Made by a program: the position numbers and the translations under genes. Shown piece after piece: positions 62,276 to 62,592 of a stretch of 62,592 bases of DNA. Under the pieces are notes generated by a model, which was not told the origin of the DNA, ran no database searches, and saw only the letters and a program-made list of their open reading frames with translations. The stretch covers positions 1-62,592 of the forward strand of contig JAZRXB010000296.1 in NCBI GenBank assembly GCA_045600005.1. Reading direction: 5' to 3'. Origin of the DNA: Flemingiibacterium sp045600005 (GTDB taxonomy: Bacteria > Bacillota > Clostridia > Oscillospirales > CAG-272). How positions within the stretch are numbered: position 1 is the first letter of the stretch; each line of letters begins with the position of its first letter.

Positions 62276-62304
62276 TTGACAAATGAAACGGAATGTGGTA
62301 TACT
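62276..62304 (+). promoter_or_regulatory. rRNA operon promoter P1
   Basis: TTGACA (62276-62281), 17-base spacer, TATACT (62299-62304). First of three tandem strong promoters. Confidence 0.88.
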
Positions 62305-62369
62305 ATATAGGCTTTCAGCGAGCGCCCCAATAGGTTCAAAAAAAGCTGTAAAAACTTTTGTAAAACCCC

Positions 62370-62398
62370 TTGACAAGCGAGCGGGAAAGTGCTATTAT
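62370..62398 (+). promoter_or_regulatory. rRNA operon promoter P2
   Basis: TTGACA (62370-62375), 17-base spacer, TATTAT (62393-62398). The -35 is embedded in CCCCTTGACAAGCGAG, shared with P3. Confidence 0.9.
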
Positions 62399-62481
62399 AA
62401 AAAGGTCGACCGCAGGGGAGACCGCATCGAAGCGAACCGAACAGGAGATTGAAAAAAACCGAAAAAGTTTTGAAAAACCTC

Positions 62482-62510
62482 TTGACAAGCGAGTAAAGAT
62501 GTGATATAAT
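62482..62510 (+). promoter_or_regulatory. rRNA operon promoter P3
   Basis: TTGACA (62482-62487), 17-base spacer, TATAAT (62505-62510), perfect consensus. The context CTCTTGACAAGCGAG repeats that of P2. Confidence 0.92.
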
Positions 62511-62548
62511 AGAAAAGTCGCAAGCGAGAGCGAGCGGCGAAACAGGAA

Positions 62549-62570
62549 TGGTCCTTGAAAATTGAACAGT
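62549..62570 (+). promoter_or_regulatory. rRNA leader with boxA-like antitermination site
   Basis: GGTCCTTGAAAATTGAACAG is the standard clostridial rRNA leader motif (family form CTTTGAAAACTGAACA). The 16S gene is expected just beyond the right edge; no 16S sequence is within the window. Confidence 0.8.
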
Positions 62571-62592
62571 AAGAGATTAAGATGAAAGTACA

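Noticed and set aside
62571..62592. Start of 16S rRNA inside the window
   Set aside because: Only leader sequence is seen; the conserved 16S 5' end is not reached before the edge.

Overview
The window looks like chromosomal DNA of a GC-rich member of the Clostridia (Bacillota), probably an anaerobe. The main reasons are a class A-type RNase P RNA (Bacilli use class B), a glmS ribozyme, RNase Y, Mini-ribonuclease III, an S-layer-homology protein, a 2-hydroxyacyl-CoA dehydratase/activase pair, strong AGGAGG-type ribosome binding sites with some TTG starts, and sigma-A promoters of the TTGACA-N17-TATAAT type. I see no phage, insertion sequence, CRISPR array or tRNA gene. The left edge starts in a repeat-rich intergenic stretch. 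The right edge stops in the leader of what is almost certainly a ribosomal RNA operon.

Layout, 1-20 kb: comM; a 433-base gap rich in DnaA-box-like sites; a kinase-HD fusion; a pair of conserved clostridial unknowns (DUF6323/DUF6179-like); a minus-strand lipoprotein-iscS-proA operon; rnpB; a two-gene 2-hydroxyacyl-CoA dehydratase activase/dehydratase system followed by cca; a lipid kinase; thiI; and rny. 20-37 kb: a secreted CBM9-like protein divergent from an AraC regulator, mrnC, a beta-helix glycosidase-like protein, a moxR-DUF58-transglutaminase operon, a GlpA-like/GlpB-like/DUF1667 redox operon, a beta-propeller-like protein, an SLH-transglutaminase protein, a Gfo/Idh/MocA dehydrogenase with an EEP hydrolase, and a DUF6935-like protein.

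37-47 kb: the minus-strand rpmG-secE-nusG-rplK-rplA operon with an unusual leader, a GH39-like glycosidase, then a minus-strand run proB, rarA, Gfo/Idh/MocA dehydrogenase, ymdB and two small membrane-anchored proteins. 47-56 kb: U32 protein-dut-recG-maf-MreB-like, then an MBOAT/DHHW O-acyltransferase pair. 56-62.6 kb: an SDR dehydrogenase with a sensory-rhodopsin-transducer-like protein, then the amino-sugar operon (left-handed beta-helix protein, glmM, glmS ribozyme, glmS), then three tandem strong promoters reading out of the window into the rRNA leader.

Most of the content is housekeeping. The less ordinary signals are in the noncoding DNA: several families of perfect palindromes with copies far apart in the window, a hairpin placed between a strong Shine-Dalgarno and the start codon in front of two unrelated genes, a hairpin flanked by 11-base direct repeats, a 19-codon leader ORF before rpmG, and the DnaA-box-like cluster. 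Among proteins, the rhodopsin-transducer homologue without a rhodopsin, the split activase/dehydratase and the DUF6323/DUF6179 pair are the best candidates for undescribed biology. No statement here rests on a database search; family names come from recognising motifs.
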